Shown here: one piece after another, positions 13,563 to 13,572 of the stretch
Numbering within the stretch: position 1 is the stretch's first letter
Layout: every line of letters begins with the position of its first letter
DNA from: CAYJDR01 sp964368965
GTDB taxonomy: Bacteria > Chrysiogenota > Deferribacteres > Deferribacterales > Mucispirillaceae
Assembly: GCA_964368965.1 (NCBI GenBank)
Contig: CAYJDR010000050.1
Span: 1 to 13,572, forward strand
Reading direction: 5' to 3'
DNA: 13,572 nucleotides
Notes under the pieces: model-generated
What the model was told of the DNA's origin: nothing
Seen by the model: only the letters and a program-made list of their open reading frames with translations
The model's database searches: none
Made by a program: the position numbers and the translations under genes

Positions 13563-13572
13563 CAGAAATATC

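Overview
The window is about 13.6 kb of AT-rich bacterial chromosome that mixes housekeeping genes with accessory modules. Three proteins point to a diderm (outer-membrane) organism with anaerobic metabolism: a secreted beta-barrel protein ending in Phe, a Tat-exported reductive dehalogenase with its membrane anchor, and a radical SAM enzyme. The species cannot be fixed from sequence alone. A Deferribacterota-like or Negativicutes-like host is only a guess.

Left part (1-4663): the tail of a DUF3298-like protein gene converges on enolase, with a shared hairpin terminator between them. Divergent from enolase is a two-gene unit made of a TTG-started radical SAM protein and an MnmD-type tRNA methyltransferase. 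The methyltransferase overlaps, tail to tail by 20 nt, a gene for an exported protein of ten ankyrin repeats.

Middle (4789-6886): a clear promoter drives tRNA-Leu(UAA). Two bases after the mature tRNA end begins a 494-aa protein with winged-helix segments and a phage-replication-protein-like domain. A 459-bp AT-rich stretch with no gene follows.

Dehalogenase region (6887-10640, all minus strand): rdhA, rdhB, a TPR protein and a TetR-family regulator lie in transcription order. TetR has its own promoter with a 22-bp inverted repeat in the spacer. A perfect 11-bp inverted repeat separates rdhB from the TPR gene. The 395 bp upstream of rdhA hold two copies of a GGACA-N3-TGTCC palindrome.

Right part (11036-13572): a small XRE regulator and an outer-membrane beta-barrel gene diverge from a 261-bp region. 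That region holds two copies of a block, each carrying three phased 10-bp sites close to CCATATATGG. After a strong terminator comes a two-gene toxin-antitoxin-like module: an XRE plus Panacea (SocA/DUF4065-like) antitoxin, overlapping by 8 nt a 126-aa RelE/ParE-like putative toxin. The window ends in a hairpin that may terminate a gene beyond the right edge.

The most unusual features are the phased operator arrays, the palindromes upstream of rdhA, the replication-like gene joined to a tRNA, and the Panacea/RelE-like pair.
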